Below are positions 1-5,658 of a stretch of 8,976 nt of DNA, piece after piece. Under the pieces are notes generated by a model, which was not told the origin of the DNA, made no database searches, and saw nothing but the letters and a program-made list of their open reading frames with translations. The stretch comes from Candidatus Nanoarchaeia archaeon (GTDB lineage: Archaea > Nanobdellota > Nanobdellia > Tiddalikarchaeales > Tiddalikarchaeaceae), in NCBI GenBank assembly GCA_028704265.1, contig JAQVLH010000036.1:1-8976 (forward strand). Reading direction: 5' to 3'. A program made the translations under genes and the position numbers. Numbering within the stretch: the first letter of the stretch is position 1; every line of letters starts with the position of its first letter.

Positions 1-17
1 GTGTGCTCTTCCGATCT
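1..17 (+). other. Residual Illumina TruSeq adapter sequence (artefact)
   Basis: Bases 1-17 (GTGTGCTCTTCCGATCT) are identical to the 3' tail of the standard Illumina TruSeq read-2 adapter. Genomic sequence therefore starts at base 18, and the window begins at an untrimmed contig or read end. It matters for annotation because the stop codon that closes the first reading frame on the minus strand (TAG, 18-16) takes its A and G from the adapter. Confidence 0.95.
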
Positions 18-702
18 AATTGCTCCATAAATAATTATCCTTGTTGGTGCTGTCTGGGTGATTGTTTAGCCATTTTCCTATTAAGTTGCTGCTTGAGATT
101 ATTCTGATTCTTCGGGACCCTGTTTTTCCGTGAACCATTAGTATTGCTCCGTAATTGTCAAAGCTTACTTGCTTGAGTTTCAGGGTCATTAATTCCCCTA
201 TTCTGCATCCGCTTTCATACAGTGTGCTGATGAAGGCCTTGTTCCTGTCATTGCCTGCATGCTGAATGAGCTTGATTATGTCATCTTGTGTTAGCAATTC
301 CTGAGGCATCATCTTTTTTCTATCGCTTAATTTACAGCTAATCCAGCTTATGTGGCTTGGCAGTGTTCCGTTGTTTTGCCATTTGTAAAACTTTTTCAAA
401 GTTACTTTGAAATCTTTCTTTGTGTATTCGCTGTAGTGGCTTGTTTCCAGCCATGTCAAGTAGTCTACTATGTCTTGCTTGTCAACTTTTGTAAAATCCT
501 TATTTATCTTTTTGTCAATCTGGCATAAGAGTGTTAAGTACTTCACAACTCTTGGTATGCTTAATCCTTCTGCAAATAATTGGTTGTGAAATTTTAACAG
601 AATGTCTTTGTTTATTTCGTTGCAATATTTTGCTGTCTTGATGCCGTTGACTACATAAATGAGCCTGTCTCCTAATTTATGTATCACCCAATTATCTATC
701 AT
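18..702 (-). CDS. Tyrosine recombinase / integrase (XerC/D-like), 3'-truncated by contig end
   Basis: Site-specific DNA recombinase of the tyrosine integrase family. About 228 residues are visible. Residues 20-115 look like the SAM-like, helical core-binding domain. The catalytic domain starts near residue 135. It shows the first catalytic Arg (R167 in SGCRIGELMTL) and the beta-hairpin Lys (K193 in HGKTGSRRIRI). The HxxR box, the second His/Trp and the nucleophilic Tyr are missing because the DNA ends; the apparent TAG stop is formed with adapter bases, so this is truncation and not a pseudogene. Three in-frame starts exist: TTG 720, ATG 711 and ATG 702. I prefer 702 because a TATA box lies about 27 nt upstream, as for a leaderless transcript. 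The gene lies just downstream of tRNA-Thr on the same strand, as integrases of tRNA-targeting elements often do. Hand counts give about 40% GC, higher than the neighbouring genes. A chromosomal XerA-type resolvase is the alternative. Confidence 0.88.
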
Positions 703-722
703 ACTTATCATTGCTCCCAAAG

Positions 723-733
723 TTATTTATAAA
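723..733 (-). promoter_or_regulatory. TATA box of the recombinase gene
   Basis: TTTATAAATAA on the minus strand. The centre of its TTTATAAA core is 27.5 nt from the A of ATG 702. That matches the spacing upstream of several other genes here and predicts a leaderless mRNA starting at that ATG. It lies 34 nt past the tRNA 3' end, so the recombinase has its own promoter. Confidence 0.6.
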
Positions 734-766
734 GAAACGCTGGAGATGACAGACTACTTCACCGAG

Positions 767-838
767 AGCCCCAGAAGAGAATTGAACTCTTAACCTCTGC
801 TTTACGAAAGCAGCGCTCTACCATTGAGCTACTGGAGC
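767..838 (-). tRNA. tRNA-Thr (anticodon CGU)
   Basis: The 72-nt minus-strand sequence folds as a complete cloverleaf. The acceptor stem GCTCCAG pairs with CTGGGGC (one G-U pair). The D stem is GCTC/GAGC with GG in the loop. The anticodon stem CTGCT/AGCAG carries loop TTCGTAA, giving anticodon CGU, which reads ACG (Thr). The variable loop has 5 nt, and the T stem AAGAG/CTCTT carries loop TTCAATT. The discriminator base is U73, as usual for archaeal tRNA-Thr. CCA is not encoded (CTC follows), and there is no intron at position 37/38. A tyrosine recombinase starts about 65 nt beyond the 3' end on the same strand, so this tRNA may be an integration site. Confidence 0.96.
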
Positions 839-865
839 AATAATAAATAAATGAAATTTTTATTG

Positions 866-873
866 TTTTAAAC
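866..873 (-). promoter_or_regulatory. Possible TATA box for tRNA-Thr
   Basis: The minus-strand sequence GTTTAAAA is centred about 31 nt upstream of the mature tRNA 5' end. That allows a transcription start a few nucleotides before G1 with a short 5' leader. The surrounding DNA is very AT-rich, so other boxes are possible. Confidence 0.35.
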
Positions 874-927
874 TTTTAGTTATAATAAAAATAAGAAATT
901 GAAATATTAATAATTTTATTCCCCCAC

Positions 928-934
928 AAAAAAA
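928..934 (-). terminator. Possible oligo-T terminator after the FkbM methyltransferase
   Basis: A run of seven T on the minus strand lies about 24 nt past the methyltransferase stop codon, within T-rich DNA. Archaeal RNA polymerase commonly terminates at oligo-T tracts without a hairpin, and no hairpin is evident here. The rest of the 841-958 gap is plain AT-rich sequence in which I see no gene. Confidence 0.35.
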
Positions 935-958
935 TTATTATTTAATTAATTTCATTGA

Positions 959-1582
959 TTAAAAAAATTTATTTACATAAAGTGTTGGATGAATAAAAAA
1001 TCCTATGCTTGCCTTGAATCCTTTTTTTTCAAAAAAAGGCTTTAATAACTCCCCTGTTGTTTTGCCATTTCTTTTATGATAGCAGGCTATTGCAAAATTT
1101 TTAATATTTTTTAAATTATTTTTTGCTCCATTCATTACTTCTATTTCAGCACCTTCAACATCCATTTTAACAAAATCCACTTTTTTTATATTTAGCCTTT
1201 TTAATTCATTATCAATAGTATCTGCTTGAATTTTATTTGTATTTAATAAATTTTTATTAAATAAATTAGAGCTTGAAAAACTGCTGCTTAAATTCAAAGT
1301 TGCTTTTTTATCAAAAATTGCTTTATTCACAATTACAATATTTTTTAATCCAGATTCTTTGACATTTTGCTTTAAAATTTCAAAATTTCTCTTATCAGGC
1401 TCATAAGCGATTACTTTTCCGCTTGGCCCTACTTTTTTTGCAGCAATTATTGAAAAAGAGCCAAAAAAAGCCCCTAAATCAAGAACTGTATCTCCTTTTT
1501 TTAATTTATAATTTTTTAAGTACCCCTTTGATAAAATTAGTATTTGTATTTTGTCATATAACCTGTATAAATTTTTAAACAT
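959..1582 (-). CDS. FkbM family SAM-dependent methyltransferase
   Basis: A 207-residue class I (Rossmann-fold) methyltransferase of the FkbM family. Visible motifs are the SAM-binding motif I VLDLGAFFGSFS (33-44), an acidic residue ending strand 2 (E61 in AYEPDKRN), and the family hallmark VKMDVEGAE (138-146), followed by a conserved 'evlkGa'-like stretch (EVMNGA). FkbM relatives usually O-methylate sugars or other small hydroxylated acceptors; the acceptor here cannot be told. There is no signal peptide or clear membrane helix, though the short N-terminal stretch is hydrophobic and basic. The ATG at 1582 lies 27.5 nt from a TATA box, predicting leaderless translation. The upstream SDR gene ends only 45 nt earlier, so read-through co-expression is possible. 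FkbM enzymes often occur in polysaccharide clusters, which fits the neighbouring SDR genes. Confidence 0.9.
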   Translation of the reverse strand: MFKNLYRLYDKIQILILSKGYLKNYKLKKGDTVLDLGAFFGSFSIIAAKKVGPSGKVIAYEPDKRNFEILKQNVKESGLKNIVIVNKAIFDKKATLNLSSSFSSSNLFNKNLLNTNKIQADTIDNELKRLNIKKVDFVKMDVEGAEIEVMNGAKNNLKNIKNFAIACYHKRNGKTTGELLKPFFEKKGFKASIGFFIHPTLYVNKFF

Positions 1583-1605
1583 GGATTAATAGTTTTGTTC
1601 AATAT

Positions 1606-1613
1606 ATTATAAA
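1606..1613 (-). promoter_or_regulatory. TATA box of the FkbM methyltransferase gene
   Basis: TTTATAAT on the minus strand, with its centre 27.5 nt from the A of the ATG at 1582. This fits a leaderless promoter. It sits 15 nt past the stop codon of the upstream SDR gene. Confidence 0.65.
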
Positions 1614-1627
1614 TCTTTTTGTAAGAC

Positions 1628-2614
1628 TTAATAATTTATTATTCCCCTCTTTTTCATCCATCTTATTTGGTCAATAAATGATTCTTTGAAACTTCTTGGA
1701 TTATAATCAATCAAATCAGTTGCTTTCTTGTGGGAGACTATTGAATTAATCTTCAATGTTGACAAAGAGTATGGGGTAATTACTGGAGTTTTTTTGGCTA
1801 ATTTATAATAAGCTTGCGTGAAAAATGAAAAAAAGTACGACAAGAAATAAGGTATTTTTAAAGGCTTAGGTATCTTAGTCTCTTGGAATAAGATTTCATT
1901 GAACTCTTTTATTTTGACATTCTCTCCAGATAGCAGATAAATTTCGCCTTTTTTTCCCGCAACGCTTAATTTTGCCATTCCTTTAGCAACATCCCTGACA
2001 TCAACGAAATCGTAGCTTCCGTCAATGAAAAAAAACAATCTCTTATTAACATACTCTTCAATGTATTGGCTAAAAAAAGAAACCTCATAATCATAAGGCC
2101 CGATTATCCCTGTGGGGCATATGATTATTGCATCCAATCCTTTATTTTTAACAGCTTCCAATACATTGATTGATGCTTGGGCTTTTGACTGGTCATAATT
2201 GCCCCTATGAGTATGAATGTTAAAACCTGCTGTTTCATCGATTATTTCCTTGTTTTTCTCATCCAATGCGTGTATAGTGCTAACATAGATTAATTTTTTT
2301 ACATTGGATTCTAGGCATGCATTGATTATATTATTAGTGCCTTCAACATTTACCTTGAAAACTTTATCCCTATCATAGGAGACTATGCTAATCATTGCAG
2401 CCAAATGATAGACTTGGTCGATTCCTTTTAAAATTTTTTTCAAGCCAATAGGGTCAAGAATGTTTCCTTCGATTAATTCGCATTTAACTCCTTTAAGCGA
2501 GTCATTTTTTGAATTAGGCAAGGTTAATACTTTTACATCATTGCCTTCTTTCACTAATTCCCTGACTAAAACATTGCCCAGCCTTCCAGCCCCACCTGTT
2601 ACTAATATATTCAT
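1628..2614 (-). CDS. NAD(P)-dependent epimerase/dehydratase, extended SDR (dihydroflavonol-reductase-like)
   Basis: A 328-residue extended short-chain dehydrogenase/reductase. The N-terminal Rossmann motif is TGGAGRLG (6-13, GxxGxxG). It is followed by the DxxDxxxL-like region near 50-60 and the YHLAA strand (69-73). The catalytic triad is visible as S112/T113 (YVSTIHAL) and Y140-x-x-x-K144 (YDQSK). No acidic residue ends strand 2 (VKVLTLPNS), which hints at NADP rather than NAD. A hydrophobic stretch at about 253-270 (PLKIPYFLSYFFSFFTQAYY) may be a membrane-contacting helix. I start at ATG 2614: it overlaps the upstream stop as ATGA and has AGGTG six nucleotides before it. A GTG at 2623 would put this ribosome site inside the gene. 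The substrate is unknown; a nucleotide-sugar, sterol-like or polyketide-like alcohol/ketone is possible. It is the second gene of an SDR pair. Confidence 0.9.
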   Translation of the reverse strand: MNILVTGGAGRLGNVLVRELVKEGNDVKVLTLPNSKNDSLKGVKCELIEGNILDPIGLKKILKGIDQVYHLAAMISIVSYDRDKVFKVNVEGTNNIINACLESNVKKLIYVSTIHALDEKNKEIIDETAGFNIHTHRGNYDQSKAQASINVLEAVKNKGLDAIIICPTGIIGPYDYEVSFFSQYIEEYVNKRLFFFIDGSYDFVDVRDVAKGMAKLSVAGKKGEIYLLSGENVKIKEFNEILFQETKIPKPLKIPYFLSYFFSFFTQAYYKLAKKTPVITPYSLSTLKINSIVSHKKATDLIDYNPRSFKESFIDQIRWMKKRGIINY

Positions 2615-3582
2615 TTTAAGCACCTTTCAACTGTCTCTTTTAAGCTATCATTAATTGATTCTTTTTTAATTTTTAATATTGACTCGCATGAATCATCAGT
2701 TACAAAAGAATTCATATATTGAAAATCAATATAGCTTATAGGCTCAAGCCCGCTTTCTAACCCTTTAATTGAATGAGATATTTTCATAAAAAATGCCCCT
2801 ATCCTTGCCAATAATTTAGGCACAACAATTATCATTTTAGAGTTCTTGCCGCTGAATTTTAAAATCCTATTAATCCAATCGTTCCAAGTTACGTTTTCTG
2901 TATAAACAGGTATTGCCAAGCTTTTTTCAGAATATTTTATTGCATTATAAGCTGCTTTTGCAACTGATTCAACGCTAACCATTGCTGTGCCTCCGCTAGT
3001 GAAAAATATTACTGGAGCAGAATTGATATATTTTATTAATCCTTCCCATAATATTTTTTTACCCGGAGCTGTGCCGAAAATGTATGGAAGCTCCAATATT
3101 GTTACATTAAAATTTTTGCCTGCCAATGCCAAGCATGCCTGCCTTTGCTCAACCCTGCTTCTGATATAAGGGTGCGTTATTGCAAGTTTCATTTCAGGCA
3201 TTGCCCTGTCAAAGTATGAAAAATAAGAATTCAGAATTACTGCTTTTTTCACTCCCGCTTTTTTGCATAAAGTTAAAAATCTTACAGGAAATTTAACATT
3301 CGCATTATAGAATACTTCATAAGAGGGTTTTTTTGGCAATGCCCTATCATCAATTCCCCCGGCAAAGACTGCGTAATCATTTCCCTTGATTAATTTAATG
3401 GCTTCCTTATCTGATAATTTAGATAAATCTTTTATAACTACATTTACTTTATCATCAAAGAAATCTTTTTTAGGCTCGTATAATTCAAGGGCTGTAACTT
3501 CGTAATCGTTTTTCAAAAATTCCCTGGTTATATGATACCCTATGAATCCTCCTGCTCCAAGCACTAATAATTTCTTTTTCAT
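2611..3582 (-). CDS. NAD-dependent epimerase/dehydratase-like SDR protein with Tyr-xxx-Arg in place of Tyr-xxx-Lys
   Basis: A 323-residue extended SDR protein, first gene of a two-gene operon. The N-terminal dinucleotide motif LGAGGFIG (8-15, GxxGxxG) and an acidic residue at the end of strand 2 (E33 in TALELYEP) suggest NAD binding. The candidate active site reads N118-S119-Y120 and then HPYIRSRVEQ (137-146). The tyrosine (Y139) is followed four residues later by R143, where most SDRs have the catalytic Lys. The rest of the fold (the YIFG strand at 167-170, VESVAKAAYNAI at 204-215) is as in NAD-epimerase family members. The next gene overlaps its stop by 4 nt (ATGA), so the two SDRs are probably translated together. 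The substrate is unknown. Start ATG 3582 follows a TATA-like box at about 30 nt. It is divergent from a winged-helix membrane regulator that may control it. Confidence 0.87.
   Translation of the reverse strand: MKKKLLVLGAGGFIGYHITREFLKNDYEVTALELYEPKKDFFDDKVNVVIKDLSKLSDKEAIKLIKGNDYAVFAGGIDDRALPKKPSYEVFYNANVKFPVRFLTLCKKAGVKKAVILNSYFSYFDRAMPEMKLAITHPYIRSRVEQRQACLALAGKNFNVTILELPYIFGTAPGKKILWEGLIKYINSAPVIFFTSGGTAMVSVESVAKAAYNAIKYSEKSLAIPVYTENVTWNDWINRILKFSGKNSKMIIVVPKLLARIGAFFMKISHSIKGLESGLEPISYIDFQYMNSFVTDDSCESILKIKKESINDSLKETVERCLK
2621..2628 (-). promoter_or_regulatory. Ribosome binding site deciding the start of the second SDR gene
   Basis: The minus-strand sequence GAAAGGTG contains AGGTG, complementary to the archaeal 16S 3' end. 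Six nucleotides separate it from ATG 2614. It lies in the last codons of the upstream gene and argues against the in-frame GTG at 2623, which is part of the site itself. Confidence 0.7.
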
Positions 3583-3607
3583 GATAATTTAAATATGCTG
3601 AAATAGC

Positions 3608-3617
3608 TTTTTAAATA
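3608..3617 (-). promoter_or_regulatory. TATA-like box of the SDR operon
   Basis: TATTTAAAAA on the minus strand is centred about 30 nt from ATG 3582, implying a start at or within a few bases of the ATG. It lies 2 nt from the pair of 10-bp direct repeats. Confidence 0.5.
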
Positions 3618-3619
3618 CT

Positions 3620-3639
3620 CCTGAAACAACCTGAAACAA
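3620..3639. repeat. Two perfect tandem 10-bp repeats (CCTGAAACAA x2), putative operator
   Basis: CCTGAAACAA occurs at 3620-3629 and again directly at 3630-3639. The 10-bp period is about one helical turn. The pair fills the space between the TATA boxes of two divergent genes and would cover the BRE position of both. An operator, perhaps for the adjacent winged-helix protein, is inferred and not shown. Confidence 0.6.
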
Positions 3640-3641
3640 TC

Positions 3642-3649
3642 CTTAAAAA
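3642..3649 (+). promoter_or_regulatory. TATA-like box of the membrane winged-helix regulator
   Basis: CTTAAAAA is centred about 26.5 nt upstream of ATG 3672, consistent with a leaderless start. The 10-bp repeat pair ends 2 nt before it, overlapping the expected BRE. Confidence 0.5.
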
Positions 3650-3671
3650 GATTGGATTAATATTTTAATTT

Positions 3672-4163
3672 ATGTTTAAGCACAAAAAGTACTTGGCAGT
3701 AATGATTGTGTGTTTTTTATTGGGAGGATTTAGCCTTATATTGTTCATTATTTCAATTAATGCAGGCTTAACTTTCACTTTAAGCCCTTCAATTGGAGTT
3801 TTCAGCGTTATTGAATCAATGCTTCCGAACGGGGTTTATTTAATAATCTCTTCAGTAAGTTTTATAGCAATTGTTTATTCGATTTCATTTATATTTGCAG
3901 GAGTAAGCATTTTTTACTTGACTAATGAAAAAGAAAAAATCAGCTATGCCAGCGATTTGTCTGAGCATCTTTTGAGCGATGATGAAAAAAAAGTGATTAA
4001 TCTTTTGAAATCAAGGGGAGTTATGACCCAGAAAGAAATTGAAAAAACGCTTAATATGAACAAAGTGAAGCTTTCAAGAGTTATCGGCAGGCTTTGCAAT
4101 AAAAATTTTGTGCAAAAAATAAGCAACGGAATGACTAATAAAATTATTTTATCTTCGCAGTGA
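3672..4163 (+). CDS. Membrane-anchored winged-helix transcriptional regulator
   Basis: 163 residues: a short basic N-terminus (KHKK), two predicted membrane helices at about 7-29 and 54-83, a charged linker, then a winged-helix domain at about 100-160 (LSDDEKKVINLLKSRGVMTQ onwards). The domain resembles the MarR/ArsR-like winged helices that end many archaeal membrane proteins: the recognition-helix region is KTLNMNKVKLSRVIGRLCNK (125-144) and the wing is VQKISNGMTNKIIL (147-160). With few residues before the first helix and the DNA-binding domain after the second, both ends are expected in the cytoplasm. The ligand or signal is unknown. It is divergent from the SDR operon, and the repeat pair lies between, so local control and autoregulation are likely but inferred. 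It converges with the isomerase gene, the stops lying 17 nt apart. Confidence 0.8.
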   Translation: MFKHKKYLAVMIVCFLLGGFSLILFIISINAGLTFTLSPSIGVFSVIESMLPNGVYLIISSVSFIAIVYSISFIFAGVSIFYLTNEKEKISYASDLSEHLLSDDEKKVINLLKSRGVMTQKEIEKTLNMNKVKLSRVIGRLCNKNFVQKISNGMTNKIILSSQ

Positions 4164-4182
4164 AAAATCAGGATTTTTTTTT
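4163..4182. terminator. Bidirectional terminator between convergent genes
   Basis: AAAAATC (4163-4169) and GATTTTT (4172-4178) form a perfect 7-bp inverted repeat with a 2-nt loop. On the plus strand it ends in nine T (4174-4182), and on the minus strand in five. It overlaps both stop codons of the convergent pair and so can serve both transcripts. Whether the oligo-T or the hairpin matters is not known. Confidence 0.55.
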
Positions 4183-4777
4183 ATAAAATTAGTCTTTTTT
4201 TCAAATCATCAATTATTGGAACAGTCAATGGGTCAACGCCAGATTTAGCTGCATAAATATAAGCAAGCCAATCAGCTAGCAGCATTCCGTAAATTAATTT
4301 AGATAATCTGTTTTTTCCCTTAAGCTTAACTTCTATGACTTTCGCTCCTTTTTCTTTTAAAATATCAGAGACTATTGCGAACCTTTTTTTTATATTGATG
4401 TAATCTTCGCTATCATTAAGCATTAATAATGTAAACTTAACATTAGTATTAGTAAAACTATTTATTTCATTGTGGTTAAATTCGGGAAAAGTATTAAAAA
4501 AAGCTGGAGTTTTGGCGTTTTCATTAAAGCTTATCTTCCATTTATAAGCTAGACATTGATTTCTTTGTGAAGAATAAATAATAGGCACTCCAGTTAATTC
4601 ATCAAGTATTGCTTTTGCGTCTTTTTCAAAGTCACTCCATAGCATTTCGCTTACTTTTTTGCTTTCTTTTTCAAAATCAAAAACTGCAAGATTGGAATTA
4701 ATAAGTAGGTTAATTATTGGCATTGCCTGGTAAGCAAAGGCAAGCCTAGGTTGTAGTCCTTTTGGCATTAAAATCAA
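4181..4777 (-). CDS. Bifunctional phosphoglucose/phosphomannose isomerase, C-terminal part (frameshifted from upstream half)
   Basis: C-terminal about 198 residues of an archaeal-type bifunctional phosphoglucose/phosphomannose isomerase, which interconverts fructose-6-phosphate with glucose-6-phosphate and mannose-6-phosphate. Family motifs are MPKGLQPRLAFAY (4-16), the catalytic Glu region FNENAKTPAFFN (84-95, E86), the catalytic His region NHNEI (101-105, H102), and the C-terminal SGVDPLTVPIIDDLKKRL (179-196). It is in a different frame from the N-terminal half, which ends just upstream in a run of ten A. With nine A the two join into one protein of about 320 residues, the family's usual length. 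The only nearby initiation codon, TTG 4777, has no ribosome site before it, so independent translation is doubtful. It is either a sequencing or strain-level frameshift, or an expression-by-slippage gene. Confidence 0.85.
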   Translation of the reverse strand: MILMPKGLQPRLAFAYQAMPIINLLINSNLAVFDFEKESKKVSEMLWSDFEKDAKAILDELTGVPIIYSSQRNQCLAYKWKISFNENAKTPAFFNTFPEFNHNEINSFTNTNVKFTLLMLNDSEDYINIKKRFAIVSDILKEKGAKVIEVKLKGKNRLSKLIYGMLLADWLAYIYAAKSGVDPLTVPIIDDLKKRLIL

Positions 4778-4781
4778 TGAA

Positions 4782-5150
4782 TTATTGTTTTTTTTTTGCT
4801 AACTCTTCAAGTTTTCCTCCGGAAGTTATTACTGCAATTTTTTTGGTTTTTTTAATTGCCTGCTCATACGCAGTTATAGTCTCTTCAGTGCTTCCTGAAT
4901 ATGAAATAAATATGCATAAGTAAGAGTCATCAATATATTCAGGCAAGATATAATCCTTTGATATTTGCATTTTTAGATTAGGATAGAATAATGCGCTTAT
5001 GAATTCAGCTGCAAGCGCGCTTCCGCCCATTGCGCAAACTATAACATTTTTTGCTTCTATGAATTTTTCAAATTTCGCAAGCTTTTTTGCTTCGCTAAAT
5101 TGATGGTCAAAATCCTGCAAAATTTTTTTGAACTCTTCAAGATTGCTCAT
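4782..5150 (-). CDS. Bifunctional phosphoglucose/phosphomannose isomerase, N-terminal part (premature stop after A10 run)
   Basis: N-terminal SIS (sugar isomerase) domain of the same isomerase. The sugar-phosphate binding motifs are present: VCAMGGSALAAEF (38-50) and ISYSGSTEETI (82-92), followed by AVITSGGKLEELAKK (106-120). The frame then runs into the ten-A tract and stops after 122 residues. It lacks the catalytic Glu and His of the second half, so on its own it should be inactive. ATG 5150 lies 14 nt past the nadM stop, making this the third gene of the argS-nadM-isomerase transcript. I see no good ribosome site before it (AAGATATAAAAT). The rest of the coding region is intact and well conserved, so any break is recent, is an assembly error, or is bypassed during expression. 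Confidence 0.87.
   Translation of the reverse strand: MSNLEEFKKILQDFDHQFSEAKKLAKFEKFIEAKNVIVCAMGGSALAAEFISALFYPNLKMQISKDYILPEYIDDSYLCIFISYSGSTEETITAYEQAIKKTKKIAVITSGGKLEELAKKKQ
4788..4797 (-). other. A10 homopolymer at the isomerase frameshift
   Basis: On the minus strand GC is followed by ten A and then CAATAA. The upstream frame reads GCA AAA AAA AAA CAA TAA and stops. Removing one A gives GCA AAA AAA AAC AAT AAT TCA and continues into the C-terminal half without a break. This is a slippery run for polymerases, both natural and used in sequencing. Confidence 0.85.
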
Positions 5151-5164
5151 ATTTTATATCTTAT

Positions 5165-5656
5165 TCATTTCTTTATTTTAAAACATTCTTTTATTATTTT
5201 CATGGCGCAAATTTTTTCCATTTCTTCCAAGCAAGACTTCGGGATTAATTCTTTATACTTATTGTCATTATTATTTATCATTTTCCTGATTTTTGTTCCT
5301 GAAATGTTAGGCAATTCATTGACTTTTTTTACTTGGATTTTTCTTTTATAAAAAATTTCATTAACTTTTTCGTTGTTTGAATAAACTATGTCAAATTTAG
5401 CTTTTGACATCAAATCATCAGCCCAGTCTTCATCGCTTTCATAATCTTGCGAAGGCATTATTTTTGCATTTTTAAAGCAGGATTGTATCATTTTTTTTCT
5501 TTCTTCATAATTGAAAGGGTTTTTAGCTGTTCGCGATTCTTGGCTACTGCCAATTGCAATAATGATTGAATAATTTTGTTTTAAAACCTGATTTATTAAA
5601 AATTCATGGCCTTTATGGAAGGGTTGAAATCTTCCTATAATCAATGCTTTTTGCAT
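5165..5656 (-). CDS. nadM: Nicotinamide-nucleotide adenylyltransferase (archaeal NMNAT)
   Basis: Makes NAD from ATP and nicotinamide mononucleotide, the last step of NAD synthesis and salvage (EC 2.7.7.1). The 163-residue protein is close to the 165-180 usual in archaea. The nucleotidyltransferase signature GRFQPFHKGH (8-17, HxGH) binds ATP. SSQESRTAKNPFNYEERKKM (37-56) matches the family's conserved loop with NPF and ER. ISGTKIRKMI (118-127) is the second ATP-binding box (SxTxxR-like). It is cytoplasmic. The start ATG 5656 is two nucleotides after the argS stop; a weak GTGA ribosome match sits about 9 nt before it. It is the middle gene of the argS-nadM-isomerase operon. The symbol nadM is also used for bacterial NMNAT-Nudix fusions; no Nudix domain is present here. 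Confidence 0.93.
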   Translation of the reverse strand: MQKALIIGRFQPFHKGHEFLINQVLKQNYSIIIAIGSSQESRTAKNPFNYEERKKMIQSCFKNAKIMPSQDYESDEDWADDLMSKAKFDIVYSNNEKVNEIFYKRKIQVKKVNELPNISGTKIRKMINNNDNKYKELIPKSCLEEMEKICAMKIIKECFKIKK

Positions 5657-5658
5657 CT

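Noticed and set aside
16..18. TAG stop ending the recombinase frame
   Set aside because: Two of its three bases are adapter sequence; the gene continues past the contig end.
738..766. GC-rich stretch after the tRNA considered as a C/D-box small RNA
   Set aside because: No proper C box (RUGAUGA) with a D box (CUGA) is seen on either strand; it is recorded only as an odd tRNA trailer.
2987..3169. Short plus-strand open frames inside the SDR genes (also 2460-2654)
   Set aside because: They are antisense shadows of clearly coding minus-strand genes.
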